Positions 16,636 through 24,197 of a DNA stretch of 24,197 bases are shown here, one piece after another. Source of the stretch: Gemmatimonadota bacterium (GTDB taxonomy: Bacteria > Gemmatimonadota > Gemmatimonadetes > Longimicrobiales > Gaopeijiaceae); NCBI GenBank assembly GCA_007127575.1, contig SKZC01000065.1, positions 1 through 24,197 of the forward strand, given 5' to 3'. Under the pieces are notes generated by a model. The model did no database searches. It was given only the letters and a program-made list of their open reading frames with translations, and was not told where the DNA came from. How positions within the stretch are numbered: the first letter of the stretch is position 1; every line of letters begins with the position of its first letter. The position numbers and the translations under genes were made by a program.

Positions 16636-19032
16636 TCAGAACCGATACGAGTAGTTCACCTTCACCGCCATCCCCTGACTCACGGTGGTGAGGTGCCGGT
16701 CGAAGAGCCGGTCCGCCTCGTTGAGCCAGTTGTGGCTGTAGACGAAAAAGATGTCGTTCCCGGGGCGAACGATCCAGCGGGCCCGGGCGAAGAGCCCCAC
16801 CACGTCACTCCGGTCGTCGTACTGCACGGAGGTGGTGAAGGAGGTGAGAGGGCTCAGATTCCAGTTTCCGGAGAGCTGCACCAGGTTCGTATCGAACCCG
16901 CCTTCGTCCAGGCGAACCTCGTTTCGCTGGTACTGCGTGCGGAAGCTCACCCCGGGTCTGGGCCGGGCGGTGACGCCTCCGTTGAACCGGGTACGGTCCC
17001 CGGACCAGAACCCGCCCTGGGAGAGGCTCATGTTCCCGGAGATCACCCTCCGGCCCGCCGTCCGGAAGGACGCACCCCAGTCGGTGGTGTTGTATCCACC
17101 CGGCGGAATGACGATGTCGCTCTGGATGCGGAACGGGTTCCGGAGCCGTTCGTAGAGCCGCGTGACGTCCACGCTGAACTGATCCCCACTTTCGAAGCCC
17201 ACGTCCAGGAGGGTCAACTGCGTCTCCCGGGTCAGGAGCTCCCCTTCCAGGGAGGTGAGATACTCGAAGGCCACCCCCCACTGGAGCTGGCGGACCCAGT
17301 CCAGGCTCTCCGGATACGGGGCATAGGTGAAGGTGGGCTGGAGCCGTCGGTACCCACTCCGATTCTGGAACCCCAGGGCAGGGTTGAACTCCTCTCCGAA
17401 CTCCCGAAGGGAGCTGTGGAAGCGCCAGACGTCGTTGGGGAAGTTGAACCGCACCCCACGGGCCTGGCGATCGGAGAAGTCCGACGCCCCGCCGTGCACC
17501 GGGTCGGAGTGCCAGGCATAGAAGCCTTCGAACTGGAGATTGTATTGTCCCAGGAACTCGGAAGTGAAGAAGTCGAAGTCCATCCCCGCCGTATGACGAT
17601 CCGGTGGCGGCTCACCGTTACCCGTACCGTTGGCATGGGTCGCCCGGCGGGTGTAGATGGCTCCCACATGCGACTGGTTAAAGATGTTTCGCTTCACCCT
17701 GGCTGCGGTGAAGTCTTCCGAGGGAACCGAGTGGGGGGTTCCGTCGAGGACCACCGTCTCCCCCCGCCCGGTGCGAACCTGAAAGGCCCCCAGCTCGTAG
17801 CGGCCCGCCTGGCCACCCAGCCGAGCGCCGAAGTGGATGGGGATCTCCTCCCCATCCACGAGCCCGATGCGTCGGCTGTGGAACGGGTTGACCCCCTGAC
17901 GCGGGGCGAAGCCGAAGACCCCGGAATTCTCCAGGAAGAAGGCTCGCTGCTCCGGGAAGGAGATCGGGAAGCGGCTCAGGTTCACGATCCGGTCGTCCAC
18001 CTCCACTTCTGCGAAGTCGGTGTTCACCGTGGCGGCCACCCGGAGGCTGGGGGTGAGGCTGTACTCCAGATCCCCCCCTACCTTGGATCGGAGATCCCGG
18101 GGGTCGTCCAGGTTCGGTTGGTTGCTCCAGTTCCCGGAAATGTAGGGCGTGGCCTCCAGACCCAGCCCCTGGGAGATTCCGTCCAATCCCGTGAGTAGGC
18201 CGGCGTTGATGGGCCGGGTGAAGGCCTGGTTTCGGCGCCAGCCACTCCAGAGGATTTCTTCGTTCTTACGACGGATCGTGCGCTGGAAGTTGATCCCCCA
18301 CGCGTCCAGGGTGGGATCGAAGTTCAGCGTGCTGAACGGGATCCGGATCTCCGCCGTCCAGCCGTAGTCGGTGATCTGGGTCCGGACCTCCCAGATACCG
18401 TCCCACGACTTGTTGATCCCGAACCCTCCCCCGCCTCCGGTAATGAGCCCGTCGCCCATGAGTCCGGCGGGGTTGATCTCGAAGAAGTACCCGCTCCGGC
18501 CCTCCCGGAAGGTGTCCAGGACCCACATGAACCGGTCGTCCGTCCCCAGCCCGGCGTTCCGCTGAAGCTGATGCCCCAGGATCCCGTCGGGCTCCGAGTC
18601 GTAGAGGATGGCCCCGATGTAGAGGTTGTCCTCGTCGTAGAGGACGTAGACCTCTGTGGGCTCGCTGGGCTCGCCGCCCTCCACCGGATCCCTCTGGGTG
18701 AAATCGGTGATGGGGGTGGCGCTTTGCCAGGCGGGTTCGTCCAAACTTCCGTCGATCTGGATGCCACCGTCACCGGGCTGGATCCGGTGCGCCTGTACCA
18801 TCAACCGTGCCGGCTCGTCCCCGTCCGAGGCGGAGACGGCGTCCTGGGCCCAGAGGGCGGTGGCATTCAACTGCGATGCCCCAGGAAGCTCCGGCGCCGG
18901 AAGGCCCGGCGCCACCAAGAAGGCCAGAAGGGCCATGCCCCCCGTCCCCACCCCCGTCCACTTCCATCGTCTTTCCGTCCCTTTCGTCCCCTCCTGAACC
19001 CCCCTCCATGCCTCCGGCTCCCCACGCTCCAT
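16636..19032 (-). CDS. DUF5916 outer-membrane beta-barrel protein with CBM9-like domain
   Basis: A 798-residue protein from ATG at 19032-19030. An Arg/Lys-rich start and hydrophobic stretch (about 27-45) act as signal peptide, with ALWAQDAV near 60-66 a likely cleavage region. Residues about 88-270 form a carbohydrate-binding-module-9-like domain (IQIDGSLDEPAW, then VYVLYDEDNLYIG and a WTAEIRIPFSTLNF block). The rest is rich in alternating strands of a DUF5916 barrel, including FPEQRAFFLENSGVFGF, and the chain ends NYSYRF with a C-terminal Phe typical of proteins folded by BAM. Members occur in Bacteroidota and Gemmatimonadota near hydrolases; a role in glycan or small-molecule handling is presumed but not proven. 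An in-frame extension to 19302 has no signal character and was not used. It leads a minus-strand group of three genes. Confidence 0.92.
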   Translation of the reverse strand: MERGEPEAWRGVQEGTKGTERRWKWTGVGTGGMALLAFLVAPGLPAPELPGASQLNATALWAQDAVSASDGDEPARLMVQAHRIQPGDGGIQIDGSLDEPAWQSATPITDFTQRDPVEGGEPSEPTEVYVLYDEDNLYIGAILYDSEPDGILGHQLQRNAGLGTDDRFMWVLDTFREGRSGYFFEINPAGLMGDGLITGGGGGFGINKSWDGIWEVRTQITDYGWTAEIRIPFSTLNFDPTLDAWGINFQRTIRRKNEEILWSGWRRNQAFTRPINAGLLTGLDGISQGLGLEATPYISGNWSNQPNLDDPRDLRSKVGGDLEYSLTPSLRVAATVNTDFAEVEVDDRIVNLSRFPISFPEQRAFFLENSGVFGFAPRQGVNPFHSRRIGLVDGEEIPIHFGARLGGQAGRYELGAFQVRTGRGETVVLDGTPHSVPSEDFTAARVKRNIFNQSHVGAIYTRRATHANGTGNGEPPPDRHTAGMDFDFFTSEFLGQYNLQFEGFYAWHSDPVHGGASDFSDRQARGVRFNFPNDVWRFHSSLREFGEEFNPALGFQNRSGYRRLQPTFTYAPYPESLDWVRQLQWGVAFEYLTSLEGELLTRETQLTLLDVGFESGDQFSVDVTRLYERLRNPFRIQSDIVIPPGGYNTTDWGASFRTAGRRVISGNMSLSQGGFWSGDRTRFNGGVTARPRPGVSFRTQYQRNEVRLDEGGFDTNLVQLSGNWNLSPLTSFTTSVQYDDRSDVVGLFARARWIVRPGNDIFFVYSHNWLNEADRLFDRHLTTVSQGMAVKVNYSYRF

Positions 19033-19347
19033 GCTCTTTTCCCCTCTGGTTACGTCGCTCCGCGCGGACGCACGAAGAACAGTCGTGCGTTGGCACGGGG
19101 CGACGGTCCATGACCGCTCGATGTCAGATCGGGCACCCTCGGTCATGAGGCGCTGGTGTCCACAGGAACACCTTAGGCCCCACGAAGTCGTAGCTATACC
19201 CGGTAACTTCAAGGAAGTGCCCCCATCCAGCTTCCAGGCGGGGGAGCCTACCGGACCGAGCCGAGTGCATCGGGTTGTGGCGCAGGAGCCCGGGCGGGAC
19301 ATTGGGAGCCCGGAACGTCACACGGGAGTCCACGACGAGAGGCGACT
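19033..19347. promoter_or_regulatory. Divergent intergenic region with inverted repeats
   Basis: This 315-bp gap between divergent genes contains no gene that I can support. It holds an 8-bp perfect inverted repeat, ACGCACGA at 19068-19075 and TCGTGCGT at 19083-19090 with a 7-nt spacer, in the leader of the DUF5916 gene. A second, wider inverted repeat is CATGACCG at 19109-19116 and CGGTCATG at 19140-19147. A TATACC box at 19195-19200 is a weak -10 candidate for the rightward SDR gene, without a good -35. The repeats could be operators or RNA hairpins. Confidence 0.4.
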
Positions 19348-20124
19348 ATGAACCGAATCCAGGGGAAGCGTGTCCTTATCACAGGGGCCAGTGCGGGAAT
19401 CGGCGAGGCCTGCGCCCGGGCCTTTCATGCCCGGGGGGCGGCCCTGGAGCTGGTGGCCCGGAGGGAGGAGCGCCTCCAACACCTCAAAGACGAATTGAGC
19501 GAGGGAGGGGATGCCCCGGTTCACATCCACGCGTTGGACGTCCGGAACCGGGAGGAAATCAATCGGATGGTGGAAGAGCTTCGGTCGGAGGACCGAATGC
19601 CGGAGGTGCTGGTGAACAATGCCGGGCTGGTCCGGGGCCTGGCCAAATTGCACGAAGCCGACCCCGATACCTTCGACGAGGTCATCGACACGAACGTGAA
19701 GGGGCTCCTCTACCTCACCCGGGCCCTGCTGCCCTCCATGGTGGAGCGGAACCAGGGGCACGTGGTGAACCTGGGGAGCATCGCGGGACGAATGGTCTAT
19801 CCCGGCGGGAACGTTTACAACGCCACGAAGTTCGCCGTCCGGGCCCTGACCCACGCCACCAACGTGGATCTGGTGGGAACCCGGGTCCGAGCCTCCACCA
19901 TCGATCCGGGTGCCGTGGAAACCGAGTTTTCCCTGGTCCGCTTCCGGGGTGACGAGGAGCGGGCAGCCCAGGTCTATCAGGGCTTCGATCCCCTGGGCCC
20001 GGAAGACGTGGCCGACGCCATTTGCTACGTGGTGAACGCCCCCCAGCATGTGAACATCCAGGAGATGCTCATCATGCCCACCGACCAGAGAAACCCTTAC
20101 GTCCGGTACCGGGATGAGGATTGA
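19348..20124 (+). CDS. Classical SDR oxidoreductase, YdfG-like
   Basis: A 258-residue NAD(P)-dependent short-chain dehydrogenase. The cofactor motif is TGASAGIG (12-19), the structural NNAG is at 90-93, and the full catalytic set is present: N116, S144, Y157 and K161 (VYNATK). ARR following the second strand (37-39) supports NADP preference. Overall it resembles E. coli YdfG (NADP-dependent 3-hydroxy acid/serine dehydrogenase), including the C-terminal pattern VADAICYVVNAPQHVNIQEMLIMPTDQ, of which the part after NAPQHVNI is typical. It would oxidise or reduce a 3-hydroxy acid; the substrate is inferred. ATG 19348 is preceded by AGAGGCG. It begins a plus-strand run, 73 bp before the MFS gene. 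Confidence 0.93.
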   Translation: MNRIQGKRVLITGASAGIGEACARAFHARGAALELVARREERLQHLKDELSEGGDAPVHIHALDVRNREEINRMVEELRSEDRMPEVLVNNAGLVRGLAKLHEADPDTFDEVIDTNVKGLLYLTRALLPSMVERNQGHVVNLGSIAGRMVYPGGNVYNATKFAVRALTHATNVDLVGTRVRASTIDPGAVETEFSLVRFRGDEERAAQVYQGFDPLGPEDVADAICYVVNAPQHVNIQEMLIMPTDQRNPYVRYRDED

Positions 20125-20197
20125 GGGCCGTGTGCGGCCTTGACTTACGAAGCTCCTTCAAGGGCTGGAGGCCGCCCGTCCCGGGGCCACGCTCCCC

Positions 20198-21514
20198 ATG
20201 GGAGCCCATGCATTGACTCCGGGTCAAGCTCACCCTCTCCTGGTCGTATTCGCCCTCTGGCTACTGGTCTTCTCCGCCAGCAGCCAGATCATGATCATCG
20301 CCCCCATCCTTCCGGTTATCGGAGACGAGCTGGCCATCCAGGAGTCCCTGCTGGGGACCCTCGTCTCCGCCTACTCCATCATGGTGGGCCTCTTCGCCGT
20401 GATCTCGGGTCCCATATCGGACCGCGTGGGGCGGCGGCGGATCCTTCTCATGGGATCCGGGATCATGACGCTGGCCCTCCTCCTGCACGGATTCGTTCAG
20501 GGGTACGCCTCCTTTCTCGCGGTCCGGATTTTCGCTGGAGTGGCGGGGGGAATCCTCAGTGGCTCCGCCGTTTCGTACGTGGGGGACTTCTTCCCGTACC
20601 ATCGGCGGGGCTGGGCCACGGGATGGGTCATGAGTGGAGCAGCCGTGGGCCAGATCGTGGGGATCCCGGTGGGTGTCCTCCTGGCGGGAAGCTTCGGATT
20701 CCGGAGCCCGTTCTATCTCTTCGCCTTGACCATGGCCCTCACCTTCCTCCTCATCTGGGCCCGGATCCCGCAGCCGGTGGACCTGGACACTCGGGACCGC
20801 CTCACCCTCGGGGGCGCGCTCCGAAACTACAGGACCATGCTAAGGCGAAAGGAGATCCGAGCCGCGTGCGGGGCCTTCTTCCTCATGTTCCTGGGAGTCT
20901 CCTTTTACGTGGTCTATCTCCCCACCTGGCTGGAACGGGACCTGGGCGCTACCAGCGGCCAGATCGCCACCCTCTTCCTGGTGGGTGGAGTCGCCAACGT
21001 CCTGGTGGGCCCCCAGGCGGGCCGGCTGTCGGACCGCATTGGACGGAAGGGGATCATCCTCCTCTCCTGCAGCGGCCTCTTCGTGACCATGCTGGCCACC
21101 ACCCTGGTCATCCGGGAGCTGTGGATCGCCTATCCGTTCTTCTTCCTCGTCATGGGGCTGGTGGCCATGCGGGTCGGCCCTTTCTCGGCGCTCCTCACCG
21201 CCCTGGTGCCCGACGAGCGCCGGGGTTCCCTCATGAGCCTCACCGTCGCGTTGGGCCAGGTGGGCTTCGCGTTGGGTGGCGCGGTTGCCGGTCCCCTCTT
21301 TGCCGGGACGGGCTACTGGAGCACCACGGTTCTGGGGGGCTTTTCCGTCCTGGCCATGGGCCTCCTCGTCTGGTTCGGAGTGCCGGAGCCCCCCTTCGGA
21401 ACGAGTCAGGCGGCCCCGGTGTCTGCCGGGACCGAAGGACCGACGTTCGAGACCGGTCCCATGGAACTGCCCCCTGATCCCGATCCCCCGCCCCGACGCC
21501 GGCCCGAGGCATGA
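20198..21514 (+). CDS. Major facilitator superfamily transporter
   Basis: A 438-residue inner-membrane transporter with about 12 hydrophobic helices. MFS motif A, GPISDRVGRRR, is at 71-81 after the second helix, and its second-half counterpart GRLSDRIGRKG lies near residue 277. The pattern is that of drug:H+ antiporter or sugar-efflux-like MFS members (such as YajR/AraJ types); substrate and direction cannot be read. The C-terminus ends in a hydrophilic Pro-rich tail (about 405-438), likely cytoplasmic. ATG 20198 has no good Shine-Dalgarno; TTG 20213 in the same frame is a possible alternative. The stop overlaps the next gene as ATGA, pointing to co-translation with the response regulator. 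Confidence 0.92.
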   Translation: MGAHALTPGQAHPLLVVFALWLLVFSASSQIMIIAPILPVIGDELAIQESLLGTLVSAYSIMVGLFAVISGPISDRVGRRRILLMGSGIMTLALLLHGFVQGYASFLAVRIFAGVAGGILSGSAVSYVGDFFPYHRRGWATGWVMSGAAVGQIVGIPVGVLLAGSFGFRSPFYLFALTMALTFLLIWARIPQPVDLDTRDRLTLGGALRNYRTMLRRKEIRAACGAFFLMFLGVSFYVVYLPTWLERDLGATSGQIATLFLVGGVANVLVGPQAGRLSDRIGRKGIILLSCSGLFVTMLATTLVIRELWIAYPFFFLVMGLVAMRVGPFSALLTALVPDERRGSLMSLTVALGQVGFALGGAVAGPLFAGTGYWSTTVLGGFSVLAMGLLVWFGVPEPPFGTSQAAPVSAGTEGPTFETGPMELPPDPDPPPRRRPEA

Positions 21515-22563
21515 GCGAATCTCCGGAACCGGTCCCTCCCGCGCCCCGTATCCTCCTGGTGGAGGACGAGTTGGATCAGGCCCACCTCCTTCGCTTCCTC
21601 CTGGAGGCCGATGGGCGGTACCGGGTCACCCATGCCCAGGACGGGGTGCGAGGCATGGAGTTGGCCCAAGCCGGCGGCTGGGCGCTGGTGATCACCGACA
21701 TCAACCTCCCGGGCCAAGACGGCCTACGGGTGATGGCCTCGAGCCGGGAACACCACCCGGAAACCCCCATCCTGGCCACCACCGCGTACACCGACCCCGG
21801 CTACCACGAGAGGGCCCGCTCCCACGGTGCCCACGAAGTCCTCATCAAGCCCCTGGACCGGGACGTGCTCCTGGAGGTAGTGGCCTCCCTGGTGGAGAGG
21901 GAGGCGGTGCGGGAAGAGGACGGCGGACACCAGGTTCTCGCGTTTTCGGCTCGGCCGGGAGATGTGGAAGTGGGTCTGGCCGGCTGCCTCCTCCGCCACA
22001 GGGAACGGGGGGATCGGGTGGCTCTCCTGGTCCTTGGGGGGCACGGCGGCCAGGAAGACGCCACCCCGCACCGGGAGGCGGCGAAGACCACCGCTCGGGA
22101 GATGGGGGCTCGGATCTTCACCGCGAAGCTCCCTCCCCTGGATGACGGGGGCGAGAGCGAGGTCGCCCGACTCATCCAGGGGGCCATAGACGAGTTCGCC
22201 CCCACCGTCTCGTACGTGCCCTCCCTGGCCGACGAGACCCGGACCTGCCGCGTGATCCACGACCTCTTCCTCACGGCGGGAGAGGCGCTGGACCGGATCT
22301 TCGCCTTCCCTGGAGCCACGGCCACGCCTTCCTTCCGCCCACGGGTCTTCGTGCCTCTGGGTCCGTTCCTGGAGGCCAAGATCGAATTGGCGCGTCATTA
22401 CCGGACCCGGCAGGGCCGCCCTCCCCCGTACCTGGAGCCCGACTTTCTCCGGGCCCAGGCCATCTACTGGGGCCGGTACGCCGGCTTCGGAGCCGCAGAG
22501 GCGCTGGAAGTCCTGAAAGGCGGTGACGGGTGGGTGGAATCCGACCGCGGCGACACCGGATAG
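21511..22563 (+). CDS. Response regulator receiver fused to a degenerate PIG-L (LmbE-like) domain
   Basis: A 350-residue two-domain protein. Residues 12-128 are a CheY-like receiver: acidic pair E18/D19 with E20, phospho-acceptor D63 in ITDINLPG, T90/T91 and K113 in LIKPLD. All residues needed for phosphorylation are there. Residues 140-330 align with PIG-L/LmbE N-acetylglucosaminyl deacetylases, including a LVLGGHGG turn and an HREAAKTTAREMG helix. However the zinc motif, normally SAHPDDVEIG, reads SARPGDVEVG (His to R148, first Asp to G150), and the distal HNDH region reads LADETRTCR, without the ligand His. So deacetylation is doubtful and the domain may be a binding or regulatory module. 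No histidine kinase is adjacent and there is no DNA-binding domain. It overlaps the MFS gene by 4 bp. Confidence 0.85.
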   Translation: MSESPEPVPPAPRILLVEDELDQAHLLRFLLEADGRYRVTHAQDGVRGMELAQAGGWALVITDINLPGQDGLRVMASSREHHPETPILATTAYTDPGYHERARSHGAHEVLIKPLDRDVLLEVVASLVEREAVREEDGGHQVLAFSARPGDVEVGLAGCLLRHRERGDRVALLVLGGHGGQEDATPHREAAKTTAREMGARIFTAKLPPLDDGGESEVARLIQGAIDEFAPTVSYVPSLADETRTCRVIHDLFLTAGEALDRIFAFPGATATPSFRPRVFVPLGPFLEAKIELARHYRTRQGRPPPYLEPDFLRAQAIYWGRYAGFGAAEALEVLKGGDGWVESDRGDTG

Positions 22564-22659
22564 CCTCTGGGCCGGGTCCGTCCCGTCCCTTCTCTCCGGC
22601 CCCGGAAGCCCGTTACCTTCTCGGGAGACGGTCGTTCATCGATGATCCGACAGCCCCAT

Positions 22660-22666
22660 GGGGAGG
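22660..22666 (+). promoter_or_regulatory. Shine-Dalgarno that decides the accA start
   Basis: GGGGAGG lies 6 nt ahead of TTG 22673, an optimal distance. The alternative ATG at 22658 overlaps this motif and has no purine-rich site upstream. This favours TTG as the start of accA. Confidence 0.6.
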
Positions 22667-22672
22667 TCCAGC

Positions 22673-23644
22673 TTGGCGTCGCCCCCGCACCTGGAATTCG
22701 AACGTGACATCGTGGAGCTCCAGGAGGAGATCGACAAGCTCCTGGAGAAAGCGGACCGGAAGAAGATCGACGTCTCCCGGGAGTTGGAGGAGCTCCAGGG
22801 ACGGCTCCGCGTGCTCCGGGAAGAGACGTACCGGAACCTCTCTCCAATGGAGCAGGTCCGGGTGGCCCGCCATCCGCAACGGCCGTATACCCTGGACTAC
22901 GTCGAGAGGATCTTCACCGACTGGATCGAGCTCCACGGAGACCGGACCTACCGGGATGACGCCGCCGTGGTGGCAGGATGGGCCCGGCTGAACAGCCAGT
23001 CCGTGATGGTCATCGGCCATCAGAAGGGCCGGGACATGAAGGAGAACCTCCGGAGGAACTTCGGCATGCCGCACCCGGAGGGCTATCGGAAGGCCCTGCG
23101 GCTGATGCAGATGGCCGAGAAGTTCGGGCGCCCCGTCATCACCCTCATCGACACCCCCGGGGCCTACCCGGGCGTGGGGGCAGAGGAGCGGGGGCAGGCC
23201 GAGGCCATCGCCCGGAACCTACGGGAGATGGCGCGTCTCCGGGTCCCTCTGGTCTCGGCGGTCATCGGGGAAGGGGGTTCGGGAGGAGCTCTCGCCTTGG
23301 GGGTGACGGATCGGATCCTCATGCTGTCGAATTCGGTCTATTCGGTGATCTCTCCGGAAGGATGCGCGGCCATCCTCTGGAGGAGTGCGGACCACCGGGA
23401 TCAGGCCGCCCAGGCTTTGAAGCTCACTTCCTCAGACCTTCACCGACTGGGAGTGGCCGATGAGGTGGTCCCCGAGCCGACGGGGGGAGCCCATTCGGAC
23501 TGGGATGAAGTCGCCCGAATGCTGAAAGAGGCGCTTCACCGGAACCTCGAGGAACTCCGAGGGCACTCCGTGGAAGAGCTCCTGGAAGGCCGCTGGGCGA
23601 AGTACGAACGCATCGGAGCCTGGGAGGAAGGAAGGGAGTCGTGA
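22673..23644 (+). CDS. accA: Acetyl-CoA carboxylase carboxyltransferase subunit alpha
   Basis: AccA pairs with AccD to transfer the carboxyl group from carboxybiotin to acetyl-CoA, forming malonyl-CoA for fatty-acid synthesis in the cytoplasm. From TTG 22673 it has 323 residues (E. coli 319); ATG 22658 would add five. An N-terminal helical coiled coil (about 8-55, ending ETYRNLSPMEQVRVARH) leads into the crotonase-like core. Landmarks are DRTYRDDAAVV (90-100), GHQKGRDMKENLRRNFGM (115-132), ITLIDTPGAYPGVGAEERGQ cut at 156-175, the oxyanion glycines GEGGSGGALALG (199-210) and VYSVISPEGCAAILW (222-236). The gene overlaps ricT by 4 bp (GTGA). No accD is visible nearby. Confidence 0.97.
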   Translation: MASPPHLEFERDIVELQEEIDKLLEKADRKKIDVSRELEELQGRLRVLREETYRNLSPMEQVRVARHPQRPYTLDYVERIFTDWIELHGDRTYRDDAAVVAGWARLNSQSVMVIGHQKGRDMKENLRRNFGMPHPEGYRKALRLMQMAEKFGRPVITLIDTPGAYPGVGAEERGQAEAIARNLREMARLRVPLVSAVIGEGGSGGALALGVTDRILMLSNSVYSVISPEGCAAILWRSADHRDQAAQALKLTSSDLHRLGVADEVVPEPTGGAHSDWDEVARMLKEALHRNLEELRGHSVEELLEGRWAKYERIGAWEEGRES

Positions 23645-24197
23645 CCGCTTTCGCTGAGGTCGCCTTCAAGGGAACTCGACGGGACTATTTTACCTGGCGA
23701 GGACTTGAGCTGGAGTCCGGCTCCCACGTCATCGTGGAGGCGGATAGAGGCGAGGACCTGGGCCGCGTTACCGCCCTGGGCAGCATCGCCGAGAGGAAGT
23801 GCTCGGCATCGGGAGGTTGCAGCACTCCCACTCCGGAAGGACGGATCCTCCGGGTGGCCCGGGACGATGAGATCAACCGCATGGAAAGCCTCCGGCACGA
23901 CGAGGACAGGGTCCGAGCCGAAACCAGAAAGGCCGTGGAACGACACGGCCTCAAGATGAAGGTCACCGAGGCGGAGTGGCAGTTCGACCGGAAGAAGCTC
24001 ACCATCTACTTCACTGCGGACAAACGGGTGGACTTCCGCGAGCTGGTGAGGGATCTGGCCCGAAGCTTTCGAACCCGGATCGAGCTCCGTCAGATCGGGG
24101 TCCGGGACGAAGCCGCCCTGCTGGGGGGGGTGGGGCGCTGCGGCCGGGAGCTCTGCTGCTCCACATGGCTCCCTGAGCTGAAGCCCGTCTCCCTCCA
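23641..24197 (+). CDS. ricT: RicT (YaaT)-like PSP1 domain protein (3' end outside window)
   Basis: The visible 185 residues match the PSP1/RicT family: an N-terminal VTAFAEVAFKGTRRDYF strand pair, VEADRGEDLGRVTALG (32-47), a helical middle, WQFDRKKLTIYFTADKRVDF (113-132) and the hallmark RCGRELCCSTW with C167, C172 and C173. In Bacillus, RicT forms the RicAFT (YaaT-YmcA-YlbF) complex with Fe-S clusters and promotes RNase Y-dependent mRNA processing and sporulation or biofilm signalling; its role in this phylum is unknown. The GTG start at 23641 overlaps the accA stop, indicating translational coupling. In many genomes metG or holB follow or precede ricT, so such a gene may lie just past the edge. 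Confidence 0.92.
   Translation, partial: MTAFAEVAFKGTRRDYFTWRGLELESGSHVIVEADRGEDLGRVTALGSIAERKCSASGGCSTPTPEGRILRVARDDEINRMESLRHDEDRVRAETRKAVERHGLKMKVTEAEWQFDRKKLTIYFTADKRVDFRELVRDLARSFRTRIELRQIGVRDEAALLGGVGRCGRELCCSTWLPELKPVSL

Noticed and set aside
16693..18198. Plus-strand ORF of 501 codons antisense to the DUF5916 gene
   Set aside because: Composition is that of a codon-position shadow; the opposite strand carries a clear outer-membrane protein.
1..24197. CRISPR array, tRNA, rRNA, insertion sequence or phage genes
   Set aside because: I found no regular repeat-spacer pattern, cloverleaf, conserved rRNA stretch, transposase, integrase or phage protein on either strand.

Overview
The window is G+C-rich (roughly two thirds by eye), densely coding, and clearly from a Gram-negative-type bacterium: it carries an outer-membrane beta-barrel protein ending in Phe, a lipoprotein signal and several secreted proteins. 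The mix (DUF5916/CBM9-like barrel, LVIVD-repeat and YVTN-like propellers, secreted serine hydrolase, penicillin-acylase family enzyme, GTG starts) is what I would expect from an uncultivated Gemmatimonadota or a neighbouring phylum. That assignment is an inference from gene style; no marker gene that decides it is present.

Layout. A truncated NmrA-like NAD(P)-binding protein lies at the left edge on the minus strand and is divergent from dnaE. Plus-strand genes then run without a break: dnaE (replicative polymerase), dodecin, msrA, an M3 oligopeptidase, a secreted beta-lactamase-fold serine hydrolase, a lipoprotein Ntn acylase, a membrane diguanylate cyclase and a His-rich beta-propeller. The hydrolase, acylase and cyclase are overlapping or nearly abutting and look co-translated. 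A perfect 16-bp stem hairpin ends this run. A minus-strand group follows (read 19032 down to 13568): DUF5916 outer-membrane protein, an SDR with a substituted catalytic centre, and an Ig-like/LVIVD secreted protein. Across a 315-bp divergent intergenic region a second plus-strand group starts: a classical SDR, an MFS transporter, a response regulator fused to a degenerate PIG-L domain, accA, and the start of ricT (PSP1 family), which runs off the right edge.

How it fits together. Housekeeping genes (dnaE, accA, ricT) bracket about 18 kb of accessory metabolism, envelope and signalling genes. dnaE and accA are neighbours in Escherichia coli, so the middle may be an insertion or rearrangement in an older dnaE-accA arrangement. 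No transposase, integrase, tRNA, rRNA, CRISPR array or phage gene was seen. The points most worth a second look are the REC-PIG-L fusion that has lost its zinc-ligand signature, the hydrolase-acylase-cyclase operon, the His-rich propeller, the SDR lacking its Tyr/Lys pair, and the dodecin lacking the flavin-stacking Trp. No wholly new system is evident.
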